Assembly: GCF_035918095.1 (NCBI RefSeq)
Contig: NZ_CP109137.1
Span: forward strand, 930,001 to 994,000
Direction of reading: 5' to 3'
Length of the DNA stretch: 64,000 bases
Source: Streptomyces sp. NBC_01750
Lineage (GTDB): Bacteria > Actinomycetota > Actinomycetes > Streptomycetales > Streptomycetaceae
Below, one piece after another: positions 34,718 to 45,100 of this stretch; position 1 is the stretch's first letter; each line of letters begins with the position of its first letter. Both the position numbers and the translations under genes were made by a program. A model generated the notes under the pieces. It did not search any database. It was not told the origin of the DNA and worked only from the letters and a program-made list of their open reading frames with translations.

Positions 34718-35904
34718 GGCTTGACCAGTCCAATGCGACGGAACGGGGGGCGCGCCTCGATCGACTTGGTCCGTACGTCCTGGGCACTGACCTTCGCCTC
34801 GACCTCATAGAGCCCGAACGCCAGCTCGAGGGACCACTCGCTGTCCGGGTTCTCGCCGTCGGTGTCGGCCGCCGTGCGTCGTAGGTCCGCGCGGCCCGGC
34901 TGACGACAGGTGAATTCGGCGGTGGCGTTGTCGTGGGGCGGGGAGCAGCCGACATAGACCGGGACGATCGGCACCTCACGTAGTTGATGGAGGTCGAAGA
35001 CGGGCATCTCGCCGACCGTCGGCACCTGGACGCCCGCGATCGCACCGGCGAATTGCGGTTGCTTCATGAAGTGGTCGATCGCCTCGTGCAGGCGGGATGT
35101 GATGACGCGCCAGTCACCTTCGGTGTTGTCGCTGCCGGGGCCTGTCAGGCTCTTGAGCAGCGCCTCGGTGAACAGGCTGACCTGGCCAGGACGTGCGTGG
35201 GACCGCTCGCCGTCCAGGGTGGCGTAATAGGGAATGTGCAGGCGCCTGACGAAACCCGTCGGACGGGTCCCGGCTGCGAGTGGCACCCGGCCGGCGAAGT
35301 TGCCGGCCTGCTCGATGAGAACGTCGGAGTTGGCCCGGCAGGCGTCCACGAAGAACACCTGCTGGCCGGCTCTGCACTTCTTGAGCCCGTTCATCAGCTC
35401 CTTGAAGTTCAGTGCGCCGTTGAGCGGGTTGTCCTTGTCTGCGAAGACGTCAGAGGCAAGGAGGGCCATGTCGTCCCCCTGCGAGACACCGTGGCCGCAG
35501 AAGTAGAAGATGAGACGGTTGTCGTCATGGCTCTGGCCGCGGGCGTTCCACTCCTTGACCGCCTCGAAGATGTTGTCGATGTTGGCGACCTCGATGTCGT
35601 GGGCCGTTCCCGTCCTCGGATTCATGAACGGAACAGGCGCGTCCTCGCTCAGGAGCAGCGCGAGACTGCCCAACGGCTTTTGCGGGCCGTCGTATTCGGC
35701 GAGAAGCCACGTCGCGAACGCGCGGGCGGAGAGCGGCGGCGAGGAGAGTTGCCGCATACCGTCCGAGTTGGCCGTGGGCGTCTCGCCGCCTGCGAGGTGC
35801 GGATACTTGCCCACCCCGATGACCATCGCGTGGGTGCAGGGAGGGCCGACGTTCTCATCGAGGTGGATCGCGAACCCCGGCCATTCATCCTCCGCTCGCG
35901 CCAC
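34714..35904 (-). CDS. caspase-like (C14) cysteine protease
   Basis: This 396-residue protein is counted from a GTG at 35904; the start is uncertain because no good ribosome site is seen and the frame stays open to 36138. The caspase fold starts at HAMVIGVGKYPHLAGG. The catalytic dyad is clear: histidine in IFYFCGHGVSQGDD (H138) and cysteine in VFFVDACRANSD (C189). Like metacaspase and orthocaspase relatives, it would cut after basic residues if the S1 pocket is acidic. The last ~100 residues, after EMPVFDLHQL, form a separate beta-rich region ending in a strand pattern (FGLYEVEAKV) similar to that in the small downstream partner. It is co-transcribed with that partner. No gasdermin, NACHT or nucleotide-cyclase gene adjoins. 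Confidence 0.88.
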   Translation of the reverse strand: MARAEDEWPGFAIHLDENVGPPCTHAMVIGVGKYPHLAGGETPTANSDGMRQLSSPPLSARAFATWLLAEYDGPQKPLGSLALLLSEDAPVPFMNPRTGTAHDIEVANIDNIFEAVKEWNARGQSHDDNRLIFYFCGHGVSQGDDMALLASDVFADKDNPLNGALNFKELMNGLKKCRAGQQVFFVDACRANSDVLIEQAGNFAGRVPLAAGTRPTGFVRRLHIPYYATLDGERSHARPGQVSLFTEALLKSLTGPGSDNTEGDWRVITSRLHEAIDHFMKQPQFAGAIAGVQVPTVGEMPVFDLHQLREVPIVPVYVGCSPPHDNATAEFTCRQPGRADLRRTAADTDGENPDSEWSLELAFGLYEVEAKVSAQDVRTKSIEARPPFRRIGLVKP

Positions 35905-36405
35905 GGCACCGGCCGTCCACCTGTTCCGCGCGCGCTCCCCGCAGGCTTGCACCGCAGGCCAATTGGGAACATTTCTTCCAATGCATAAGCTGATACGGGA
36001 AGCGTCCTGTCCAATCGGCAACGATTTCGGAGACGGTGGCGGCTGAGAACACCACCATCCGCCGGGACGGGACGAGTAGCCGGCTCGAGGCCCAGGGGAA
36101 CGCCGACGTTCGCCTGCCGGCGCCGAAGACCGCCTCAAGGCGGCTGTGCGTCACGAGCGCTTATGGTCCGGATCGTCGGCGACCCTGCGTACGAAAATCG
36201 GATTCCGGAGACGGCGGTCCGGGCGGACGAAGACCGGCAAACCTCTCACCAGGCATCTCTTGTGGACAGCCGACGCAGTCTCACGGTCCGGCCCCCTGGA
36301 AAGCAGATCTCCATGCAGAGCACCGTTATCGGCCATCTTGACAACGATGTCAGTCAGTGGTCCAGTCCTGTCTTACCGGGATATCGACGAGGAGGCGGTT
36401 CGGCG
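35905..36405. other. intergenic region before the caspase gene, no gene recognised
   Basis: These 501 bases separate the caspase gene (minus) from the GH84 remnant (plus). Base composition is lower in GC than the surroundings in places and several open frames overlap, but none has codon bias or a familiar protein. If the caspase start were further upstream, up to 234 bases of this region would be coding. GAGGAGG at 36389-36395 is the ribosome site of the broken glycosidase gene. Confidence 0.45.
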
Positions 36406-37326
36406 ATGGCGAACGGATCAACATCCATGGCATTCAGGCCCAGTTGGCGTTCCCGTGGCGCTCATGCCGTCGCGATGATGCTGACCCTGCTCACCCCGGC
36501 CGACGTCGCCTCCGCGGCCACCAACGACACCTCCGCAGACGAGGCGGACTGCACTCTGCCCGTGCACCCCAAGCCCCGATCGGCGAAGAGCCGGCCGGAA
36601 GAGGTGCGCATCCCACAGGTCGTGACACTCGTGGGAGGTCCGTCGACCGACGCCGCCGCGCTCGCCGTGGTCCGGGAAGTGCTGCGCGACGCCGGAGTGG
36701 GCACGATCCATCAGGTCGACGACCTCACTTCCGTACGCGGCTCCCGGCTCACCGTCCATGTGGGCGGGCACAAGGAGAACGCCGCCACCGCGTGCGCGCT
36801 GCGCGCTCTGGGTGTGCAGGGCTCGGAGACCATGGCTGCCGAAGGGTACGTGCTCGCGGTCGGCCGGGGCCGGGACGGCCGCGACCGGATCGTGTTGAGC
36901 GGCGCGGACGCTGCCGGTACGTACTACGCCGCCCGGACGCTGCGTCAGTTGGTGTGCGGCTTACGGCTGCGGGGCATGGTGATCCGCGACTGGCCTTCGC
37001 GTCCGAGGCCGCGGCGCTGACTGCCAGGTTCGAGTCGCTGTGGGAGCCGGGCGTACGCAGCTTCGTCCCGGCCTTCGACGACATCGACCACCAGCGGTGG
37101 AACCGCGAGGAGGACCGGGCGGCCTTCGGCACGGTCCGGCGGCAGCCGCCGGCGCCCAGGCACATCTGGCCAACGCCGCGCAGAAGGCGTTCACCGCGGC
37201 GCATCCCGGAGCTGAGCCGCTGCGGCTGGGGCCGACCGGGTACTGGGGACGCCCGGGATCGACTGCACGCCGCGCATCGCGCAGGATCTCGGTCCCGGGA
37301 TCGTGGTCCAGTGGACGGCACCGTGA
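36406..37326 (+). pseudogene. decayed GH84-type beta-N-acetylglucosaminidase (hyaluronidase family)
   Basis: The ATG at 36406 follows GAGGAGG and opens a secreted protein whose signal peptide runs to about SAATND. Residues up to about 36990 match the N-terminal GH20b-like domain of NAGases (VTLVGGPSTDAAALAVVREVLRDAG; SGADAAGTYYAARTLRQL). The frame then jumps. LTARFESLWEPGVRSFVPAFDDID (37019-37090, another frame) and LANAAQKAFTAAHPGAEPL (a third frame) are family sequences, and PRIAQDLGPGIVVQWTAP returns to the first frame, ending at a TGA at 37326. The catalytic core that should lie between the first two pieces is missing. At least one internal deletion and two further frame changes make it non-functional. 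It sits at the edge of an N-glycan locus where such an enzyme would fit. Confidence 0.82.
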
Positions 37327-37450
37327 CGCGGCGACGGGAGGTGGCGCACGCCGCCGCGCTCACAGGGGCTGGACCGGGCGCCCTCCTTCGGCTGTTCGCT
37401 CTACGAATTCGAGGCCTGCCGGCCGCCTGCAACGGCTCGTGACCGAGCCG

Positions 37451-37506
37451 TTGACATGCTTTGCGCGACCATGACATCTTTCCCGGGCCGATGAGACAAC
37501 GTTGTC
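37451..37506 (+). promoter_or_regulatory. promoter and palindromic operator of the GH92 gene
   Basis: TTGACA at 37451-37456 is a consensus -35; a weak -10 (ACATCT) lies 17 bases on at 37474-37479. GACAACGTTGTC at 37495-37506 is a perfect 12-base palindrome just past the predicted transcription start, the position of a repressor site. Its CG-centred form is typical of LacI-family operators. The sequence differs from the CTAATG repeats near the local lacI gene, so another repressor may act here. Confidence 0.6.
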
Positions 37507-37523
37507 AGAGAGGGGTGCGCCAC

Positions 37524-40500
37524 ATGCGACGGTCATCCGGCTGGATTCGTACGAGAGCGGTCCGGATGGTGGTCGCCACCTTGCTGGCCGGTGGTCTGAG
37601 CGGACCGGCCACCGCGACCGCCATCGCCGCGCCGGTGCCTTCCCCGGCACCCGCGGCCGACCCGGCCGGTCTGGTCAACCCCTTCGTCGGCACACAGAAC
37701 TTCGGCAACACCTTCCCCGGTGCGAGCGCCCCCTTCGGCATGGTCCAGGTGAGTCCGGACACCGGCGGCCAGGGCGGCTACGACTACCAGCAGGACAAGA
37801 TCCACGGCTTCAGCCAGACGCATCTCTCCGGCGTCGGCTGCGGAGTCGCGGGCGAGCTTCCGATCATGCCGACCACCGGGGCGGTCGACCGGGTCGACCC
37901 CGACGACTACCGCTCGGCGTATTCGCACGACGACGAGAAGGCCGAGCCCGGCTACTACCGGGTCAACCTGAAGTCCTACGGCATCAATGCCGAGCTGACC
38001 GCGACGCGGCGCACCGGCTGGCAGCGCTACACCTTCCCGTCCACCGGCGCCGCCAATGTCCTGTTCAACACCGGCAAGGCCAACCAGAAGGTGTACGACT
38101 CCGAGGTGCACGTCATCGGCGACCGCACGGTCGAGGGCCGGGTGCACGCGGGCAACTTCTGCGCCGGCAAGGACGATCACACCGTCTACTTCACCGCCAC
38201 CTTCGACCGGCCCTTCGAGGCCCGTGGCACCTGGCGCGGTTCGACCCCGGAACCGGGCGGCCGGGACGCTGCCGGCGAAGGCGGCAACGGCGCCTGGGTG
38301 ACCTTCGACGCGACCGCCGACAAGGACGTCGTGATGAAGGTCGGCCTGTCCTACACCGGAGTCGAAGGCGCCCGGAAGAATCTGGCGGCGGAGACGAACG
38401 ACTCGTACGACTTCGACGCCACCCGTGCCGCCCTGCACCGCGCTTGGGAGGAGCAGCTCGGCTCCATCGCCATCGGCGGCGGTTCGCGTGACCGGCAGAG
38501 CGCCTTCTACACGGCGCTCTATCACGCACAGCTGCACCCGAACCTGGCGGGCGATGTGGACGGCCGCTACACCGGCTTCGACCGCAAGACCCATACGGCC
38601 AACGGCTTCACGCCCTACCAGAATCTCTCCCTGTGGGACACCTACCGGCCGCAGAACCAGCTCCTGGAACTCCTTGAGCCCCGCGTCGCCCGCGATGTCG
38701 CGCTGTCGGTCGTCGCGATCGGCAAGGACGGCGGCTGGCTGCCGCGCTGGGCGCTCGCCAACAGCGAGACCAACATCATGACCGGTGACCCGGTGACGCC
38801 GTTCCTCGTCGAGGCCTGGTCCAAGGGCCTGCTGACCGGCCACGAGGAGGAGGCGTACGCGCTGCTGAAGAAGAACGCCACCAGCACTCCGCCCGCCGAT
38901 TCCGCGTACAACGGCCGCTCGGGTGTGGACTTCTACCGCGAGCGCGGCTATATCCCCTCGGGTCTCGGCCTCGGCAAGGACTGCGCGGACAAGGGCGGCG
39001 ACAACGACTGCAACCACCCCGCATCGGCCACCCTCGAGTACGCGGCCGCCGATGCCTCGCTCGCCCTGATGGCCGGCGGGCTGGGTCACCGGGCCGACGC
39101 CGGGATGTTCGCCGCGCGCGGCCGGTGGTACCGCAACCTGTGGGACTCCTCCGTCGGCCAGTTCCGTCCGCGCACCGCGCAGGGCACCTGGGTGACGCCG
39201 TACGACCCGGTCGAGGCGGGCCACCAGTTCCACGAGGGCGGCGCGTACCAGTACCAGTGGCTGGTGCCTCAGGACCCGGCCGGTCTTGTCTCGCTGATGG
39301 GCGGCAGGAAGGCCACCGAGAAGCGGCTCGACGAGTTCTTCGTCCACGACAAGCTGCTCACCGACCCGGCGGGCACCGCGCGCAAGGACTGGATCTCGCA
39401 GCCGTACGACTACTACGGCAAGCCCACGTACAACCCCAACAACGAGCCCGATCTGCACGCCCCGTACATGTACCTGTGGGCGGGCGCGCCCGCGAAGACG
39501 GCGACTGTCACACGGGCGGCGATGACGCTCTTCACCAACGGCCCGGACGGCATGACCGGCAACGACGATCTGGGCACGATGTCGGCCTGGTACGTCTTCT
39601 CGTCGCTCGGTCTGTACCCGACGATGAGCGGCGCCGACTTCCTTGCGCTCTCCAGCCCGCAGTTCGAGTCGGCGACCATCAGGATCGGACAGTACGGCCG
39701 GGGGCAGGGCGGCACGCTGACACTCACGGCCCCCGGCGCGAGCGACGACCGGAGGTACGTCCAGAAGGTGGCCCTGAACGGCAAGGACATCCGCACCACC
39801 TGGCTGGGCTGGGACGCGATCGCGCACGGCGGGCGGCTGACCCACCAGTTGGGCACAGAACCGTCCGCGTGGGGCACGGGCCGCCACGCCGAACCCCCGT
39901 CGGTCGGCGGAGCGGCGGCCGCCGACGGGCGCCGGCACCTCGACGCTTCACTGCGGGCCGCCTCGGACGCCGTACCGACGAGCGACACCGGGCAGACCGC
40001 GCATCTCGCGGTGGACGTACTGGCCCAGTCGCCGGGCGATGTACGCCTGTCCCTGGCGGCGAAGGCGCCCTCCGGCTGGGCCGTGAAAGCGCCTTCACAG
40101 CTGACGGTGAAGTCCCGCACTCTGCCGGTGCAGACGACGGTCCCGCTCGCGGTCACAGTGCCGCCCGCGACCGCGGTCGGCTCGTACCCGGTCCGGATCA
40201 CGGTCGCGGCGCAGGGCATCCCGGCGGTCGTCCGCACGGCCACCGTCGAGGTGCGGCCGGCGGCGAGCTGCGCCGGCGCCGGGAACGAACAGTGTGCCGT
40301 GGACCTGACCGGTGCCATGAACCACGACGGGACGGCCACGAAGGACCGGTCGGGCGAGGGCGACTTCGACGGTCTCGGCTGGAGTTACGACGCCGGCCTG
40401 CTGCCGAAGGCGGGCCCGGTCAGCTGGAACGGCGTGCCGTACCAGGCGCCCGACCCGACGGGGACCACGCCGAACTTCGTCGAGGCACGCGGCCAGGGGC

Positions 40501-40826
40501 TGCTGCTGCCCGCCGGCGTCCGCTCCGCACTGCACCTGGTCGCCTCATCCCACAACGGTCCTGTGGCCACCACACTGACCGTTCGATACACGGACGGCAG
40601 CACCGCGGACGTGCCGGTCACCATCGGCGACTGGGCCGGGTGGACGCCGTCCGGCAGCACTGTCGTCCTCGACATGCCGCACCGCATCAAGGATGGCCCG
40701 GGCGTCGACGGCCCGTCGGTACGGCTGTTCGGTGACACAGCACCGCTGGACGGCGCGAAGACACTGCGCTCGGTGACGCTGCCGGACGACTCACGGGTCG
40801 AGGTGTACGCGATCACGCTGACCTGA
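37524..40826 (+). CDS. secreted GH92 alpha-mannosidase
   Basis: The protein has 1100 residues from an ATG with GAGAGGGGTG upstream. Residues 1-37 are a signal peptide with a hydrophobic core and AIAAP end. GH92 begins at LVNPFVGTQNFGNTFPGASAPFGMVQ, its classic N-terminal sandwich start. The (alpha/alpha)6 barrel carries DCNHPASATLEYAAADASLA, HEGGAYQYQW and GNDDLGTMSAWYVFSSLGLYP, which hold the calcium and catalytic residues. The last ~250 residues are a NPCBM/NEW2-like or beta-sandwich pair (VEVRPAASCAGAGNE onward). GH92 enzymes remove alpha-1,2/1,3/1,6-linked mannose with inversion and need calcium. It would trim high-mannose N-glycans outside the cell and supply mannose. A palindromic operator is upstream. 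Confidence 0.95.
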   Translation: MRRSSGWIRTRAVRMVVATLLAGGLSGPATATAIAAPVPSPAPAADPAGLVNPFVGTQNFGNTFPGASAPFGMVQVSPDTGGQGGYDYQQDKIHGFSQTHLSGVGCGVAGELPIMPTTGAVDRVDPDDYRSAYSHDDEKAEPGYYRVNLKSYGINAELTATRRTGWQRYTFPSTGAANVLFNTGKANQKVYDSEVHVIGDRTVEGRVHAGNFCAGKDDHTVYFTATFDRPFEARGTWRGSTPEPGGRDAAGEGGNGAWVTFDATADKDVVMKVGLSYTGVEGARKNLAAETNDSYDFDATRAALHRAWEEQLGSIAIGGGSRDRQSAFYTALYHAQLHPNLAGDVDGRYTGFDRKTHTANGFTPYQNLSLWDTYRPQNQLLELLEPRVARDVALSVVAIGKDGGWLPRWALANSETNIMTGDPVTPFLVEAWSKGLLTGHEEEAYALLKKNATSTPPADSAYNGRSGVDFYRERGYIPSGLGLGKDCADKGGDNDCNHPASATLEYAAADASLALMAGGLGHRADAGMFAARGRWYRNLWDSSVGQFRPRTAQGTWVTPYDPVEAGHQFHEGGAYQYQWLVPQDPAGLVSLMGGRKATEKRLDEFFVHDKLLTDPAGTARKDWISQPYDYYGKPTYNPNNEPDLHAPYMYLWAGAPAKTATVTRAAMTLFTNGPDGMTGNDDLGTMSAWYVFSSLGLYPTMSGADFLALSSPQFESATIRIGQYGRGQGGTLTLTAPGASDDRRYVQKVALNGKDIRTTWLGWDAIAHGGRLTHQLGTEPSAWGTGRHAEPPSVGGAAAADGRRHLDASLRAASDAVPTSDTGQTAHLAVDVLAQSPGDVRLSLAAKAPSGWAVKAPSQLTVKSRTLPVQTTVPLAVTVPPATAVGSYPVRITVAAQGIPAVVRTATVEVRPAASCAGAGNEQCAVDLTGAMNHDGTATKDRSGEGDFDGLGWSYDAGLLPKAGPVSWNGVPYQAPDPTGTTPNFVEARGQGLLLPAGVRSALHLVASSHNGPVATTLTVRYTDGSTADVPVTIGDWAGWTPSGSTVVLDMPHRIKDGPGVDGPSVRLFGDTAPLDGAKTLRSVTLPDDSRVEVYAITLT

Positions 40827-40842
40827 CCGATCCCAACTCGCG

Positions 40843-40857
40843 TTGCACATAGTGCAA
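40843..40857. promoter_or_regulatory. palindrome TTGCAC-ATA-GTGCAA before the lactonase gene
   Basis: Perfect 6-base arms with a 3-base centre lie 17 bases past the GH92 stop and about 90 bases before the lactonase start. A further half-site-like TTGCAGCACTTGC follows at about 40863-40875. It looks like a repressor operator for the lactonase-like gene; the binding protein is unknown. Confidence 0.5.
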
Positions 40858-40945
40858 TCATAGTTGCAGCACTTGCGTGTGAGGACGATAGGCGCCACTG
40901 TGTCTGCCACATCCGTAGCAGCCGACCCCACCCGAGGTGCATCGC

Positions 40946-42145
40946 ATGAGCAGCACGGCAGGACGGACCGGGACAGAGGCAGTCGGCGGCACCAGCCGCC
41001 GCCGGTTCATCGGCGCCGTCGCGACCGCCGCGGCGAGCGTCGCCGTGGGCCCGGCGGCCGGCCCTGCGCTGCCCGCCGCGGCGGAGGCACGCCCCCGTGG
41101 AACGCGCCCGCTGTTCCTGGGCGCGTACACCTCGGTCGCGGGCGGCGGCAGCGGTATCGGCCTCGCCACGTACGACGACGTGACGGGTCGGATCACCGCC
41201 ACCGGAACGCTCTCCGGCGTCAGTGATCCCTCCTTCCTCGCCGTTCACCCCTCCCGCCGCACCCTGTACACCGTGAACGAGCAGCAGGAGGGCGGTGTGA
41301 CGGCCGTCAGGCTGTCCCCCGACGGTCACCACCATGTGCTGGGCACTCGCCCAACCGGTGGCGCGGGCCCCTGCCATCTCTCCGTGCACCCCAGCGGGCA
41401 CTGGCTGCTCAGCGCCAACTACCTCTCCGGCAGCGTGGCCGTGCACCCGATCGACGCCTCCGGCGCACTCGGCGCACGTACGGCCCTCGTCACTCATTCC
41501 ACGCCGCCGCCCGGCCCCGGCCAGGATGGACCGCACGCCCACCAGATCGTCACCAGCCCGGACGGCGCTCACGTACTCGCCGTCGACCTGGGCAATGACA
41601 CGGTCTACACCTATCGGCTCGACACCTCGCGAGGCTCGCTCACCCGGGTCTCGTACGCGAGCCTCAGGCCGGGTGCGGGCCCCCGGCATCTCACCTTCCA
41701 CCCCGCCGGCCGGTTCGCCTACCTGGCCAACGAGGTGGACAACACCGTCGTCGTCTGCGCCTACGACCCCGCCACCGGACGGCTCACGCCGGGCGCTCCT
41801 GCGCCGACCGGCGCCGGGCCCGGCACAAGCTATCCGGCGCAGCTGGTCGTGACCGGCGACGGCCGGTACGCCTTCCTCGCCAATCGCGGCCACAACAGCC
41901 TGACCCGCTACGCGATCGAGGGCGGCGGGTCCCGGCTGCGGCTGCTGGGGACGGTACCGGTGGGCGGCGACTTCCCCCGGCACATCGCCCTGTCCCCCAG
42001 CGAGAACCTGCTCTTCGCCGCGAACCAGCGGTCCAGCTCGGTCAGCGTCTTCCAGGTGGATCACTGCGGTGGTGAACTACGGCCCGTGGGAAGCCCGTTC
42101 AGCTCCCCGGTTGCCGTCTGCGCACTGCCGCTCGAGCTGTATTGA
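40946..42145 (+). CDS. secreted lactonase-family beta-propeller protein (6-phosphogluconolactonase-like)
   Basis: The protein has 399 residues from an ATG with GAGGTG upstream (a GTG at 40937 is also in frame). The N-terminus SRRRFIGAVATAAASVAV is a twin-arginine signal, so it is exported folded. The rest is a seven-bladed propeller of the cytoplasmic-type Pgl (YbhE) family, with GAGPCHLSVHPSGHWLLSANY, DGPHAHQIVTSPDG and GDFPRHIALSPSENLLFAAN as repeated blade motifs containing the conserved His/Asp residues. Members hydrolyse sugar lactones or are uncharacterised when secreted. It follows GH92 by 119 bases and may share regulation. The role in mannoside use is inferred from place only. Confidence 0.88.
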   Translation: MSSTAGRTGTEAVGGTSRRRFIGAVATAAASVAVGPAAGPALPAAAEARPRGTRPLFLGAYTSVAGGGSGIGLATYDDVTGRITATGTLSGVSDPSFLAVHPSRRTLYTVNEQQEGGVTAVRLSPDGHHHVLGTRPTGGAGPCHLSVHPSGHWLLSANYLSGSVAVHPIDASGALGARTALVTHSTPPPGPGQDGPHAHQIVTSPDGAHVLAVDLGNDTVYTYRLDTSRGSLTRVSYASLRPGAGPRHLTFHPAGRFAYLANEVDNTVVVCAYDPATGRLTPGAPAPTGAGPGTSYPAQLVVTGDGRYAFLANRGHNSLTRYAIEGGGSRLRLLGTVPVGGDFPRHIALSPSENLLFAANQRSSSVSVFQVDHCGGELRPVGSPFSSPVAVCALPLELY

Positions 42146-42193
42146 CCCGCGGCGCTGTTCACACGGCTGTTCGGTGGCGGCCGCCGAGTGCGG

Positions 42194-45100
42194 TCACTCC
42201 CCCGAGCGCGCCAGGCGCAGCGTGATCAGCTGGAACGGACGCAAAGTCAACTTCACCACGCTCCCGTCCAGTTCCAGCTGCGGCGTATCGGCCGACGGTC
42301 GCTCCAGCAGATCGGTCGCCGTTGCTTCGACGGAGGGGAATCCGGCGGTGACGCCGACCCGGGCGCGACCGCCCCGGGACTCGTAGAGGCGTACCACGAC
42401 ATCGCCGCTCGCATCGTCCGCCAGCTTCACCGCGGAGATGACGACAGCGTCGTTGTCCACCGACACCAGCGGGGTCACCTCCCTGTCGCCCGCGACCCGC
42501 CGCTCCGGGAGGTTGATGCCAAAGCCCTCGCGGACCGCGTCGCCGATCGTCGCGCCCGGCACGAGGGCATGGCGGAATCGGTGCACGCCCTGGTCGGTCT
42601 CCGGGTCGGGGAAGCGCGGGGCACGCAGCAGCGAGACGCGGAGCGTGGTCGTCGTTCCGGAGTCGGACGCGCGGACGGTACGGGTGACGTCGTGGCCGTA
42701 CGTCGAGTCGTTGACGAGCGCGACGCCCCAGCCGGGCTCCTCCATGTGCACGAACCGGTGGTTGCAGGCCTCGAACTTGGCCGCCTCCCAACTGGTGTTG
42801 GTGTGCGTGGCCCGGTGGAAATGACCGAACTGGGTCTCCGACGCATAGCGCTCGGCGTGGATGTCCAGCGGGAAGGACGCTTTGAGGAACTTCTCCGTCT
42901 CATGCCAGTCGACCTCGGTGTCGATGTCGAGGCGTTTGGCGCCCGCCGGCAGGGTCAGCAGCTGGGTGACCTTCGAGCCGCCGAAGCTGCGGACGACGCG
43001 CACCGCCGCCGATGTGCCGGTCACGACAGGGGTGATCTCGTCCGTGCCCGTCAGATCCGTGACGGTGTTGCGGTAGAACGCGTCGACATCCCACGCGTCC
43101 CACATGTTCGGGAAGTCGGGGTGGATCTGCAGCAGATTCGCCACCTCGCCGGGCGCCACCGCCTCGCGCTCCGCGCCGATGTCGTACGCGGACGTCACCA
43201 GGCCTCGTCCGTCGATCTCGACCTGAAGCAGGCCGTTGTCGAGGAGGAATCCGCCGTCCTCGCGCGGGGACACCTGGGTACTGCCGCCGACAGCCGCCAC
43301 CGCGGCACCGCCGCCCGCGACACCGTGCCGTTCGTGCGGTGCGGAGTTGAAGACGAGGCTCCCGGTTCCGCCGCCCGCGAGCGCGCGCTGCGCCGCGTCG
43401 ATGATGCCGTTCAGCTCCTCGGCGAGCACACCGTATGTCCTCTCGGCCTCCCGGTGCACCCAGGCGATGGACGAGCCCGGCAGGATGTCATGGAACTGGT
43501 GCAGCAGCACCGTCTTCCAGATCCGGTCCAACTCCTCGTACGGGTATGGGAATCCGGTCCGGACGGCAGCGGTGGCGGCCCACAGTTCGGCCTCGCGCAG
43601 CAGATGTTCGCTGCGGCGATTGCCCTGCTTGGTCCTCGCCTGGCTGGTGAGCGTGGCACGGTGCAGTTCCAGGTAGAGCTCGCCGACCCAGACGGGCGCG
43701 TTCGGGTATTCGGCCTCCGCCTTGGTGAAGAACTCCGTGGGGGTCTCCCACCGGACGGTCGCCGAGCCGTCGAGGTCGCGCAGCCGGGCCGCCTTGGCGA
43801 CCATCTCGCGGGTGGTGCCGCCGCCTCCGTCGCCCCAGCCGGTCGGTGCGAGGGAGTGACGGGCGAAGCCTTTGTCCTTGAAGTTCTTCGCCGCGTGGGC
43901 GATCTCGCTGCCCCTCATCGAGCAGTTGTACGTATCGACCGGTGGGAAGTGCGTGAAGATCCGGGTTCCGTCGATACCCTCCCACCGGAATGTGTGGTGC
44001 GGGAACTTGTTCGTCTGCGACCACGAGATCTTCTGTGTCAGCAGCCACTTGGAGCCGGCCGCCTTGATGATCTGCGGGAGTCCGGCCGCGAAGCCGAAGG
44101 TGTCGGGCAGCCAGGCCTCGTCGTTCTCGATGCCGAACTCGTCCAGGAAGAACCGCTTCCCGTGCACGAACTGACGGGCCATCGCCTCCGAGCCCGGCAT
44201 GTTCGTGTCGGACTCGACCCACATGCCGCCCGCCGGCACGAACCGCCCCTGCGCCACGGCCTCCTTGACCTTGGCGTAGACCTCGGGCCGGTGCTCCTTG
44301 ATCCAGGCGAACTGCTGCGCCTGCGACATGGTGAAGATGAACTCCGGCTCGTCCTCGAGAAGAGCCGTCATGTTGGACGTCGTACGGGCGACCTTGCGTA
44401 CCGTCTCGCGCAGCGGCCACAGCCAGGCGGTGTCGATATGGGCGTGGCCGATCGCGCTGATCCGGTGCGCCGATGGACCGGCGGGGGTGGAGAGCACTTC
44501 TTCGAGGCAGGAACGGGCCGCGGCAGCGGTGCCGTTCACGTCATGGAGGTCGATCGCGTCGAGGGCGTGGCCCACGGCCCGCAGGATGTCCCAGCGGCGG
44601 GCGCCCTCCTCGGGCAGCTCCTGCATCAGCTCGCCGAGCACCTCCAGGTCCAGGACCAGCTGCCACACGGTCTCGTCGAAGACGGCGAGATCCATGCGGG
44701 TCAGGGTGTACTGCGGGTCGGTGCCCGCGGTCTCCTTGTCGCCGAGCCGCGTCGGCAGGAAGGGGCGGTAGTCGAGGATCACAGGGTTGGAGGCGGCCTC
44801 GATGTGGAGACGCACCTCCTCGCCGCCTTCGACGGGCGCGCCGATGCGTACCCACTGGTTGCGCGGATTGAGTCCCTTCACCGGGGTGCCGTCGGCCCGG
44901 TAGACGAGGCCCTCGCACTGGAACCCCGGCATGTTCTCGTCGAAGCCGAGGTCGAGGATCGCCTCCACCGTCTTCCCGGCCCACGCGGCCGGCACGGTAC
45001 CGGTGACCCGGAACCAGCTGGTTCCCCACGGAGCGCCCCACATGTCGCCGACCGTGATCGGCCCTGGTGAGGCGGCGAGTCCTTCGGCGACCGGGACGGG

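Noticed and set aside
34245..35904. Caspase-gasdermin or CBASS-type defence system
   Set aside because: The partner has no gasdermin-like pattern and there is no cyclase, NACHT or membrane effector next to it; only a generic caspase pair can be supported.
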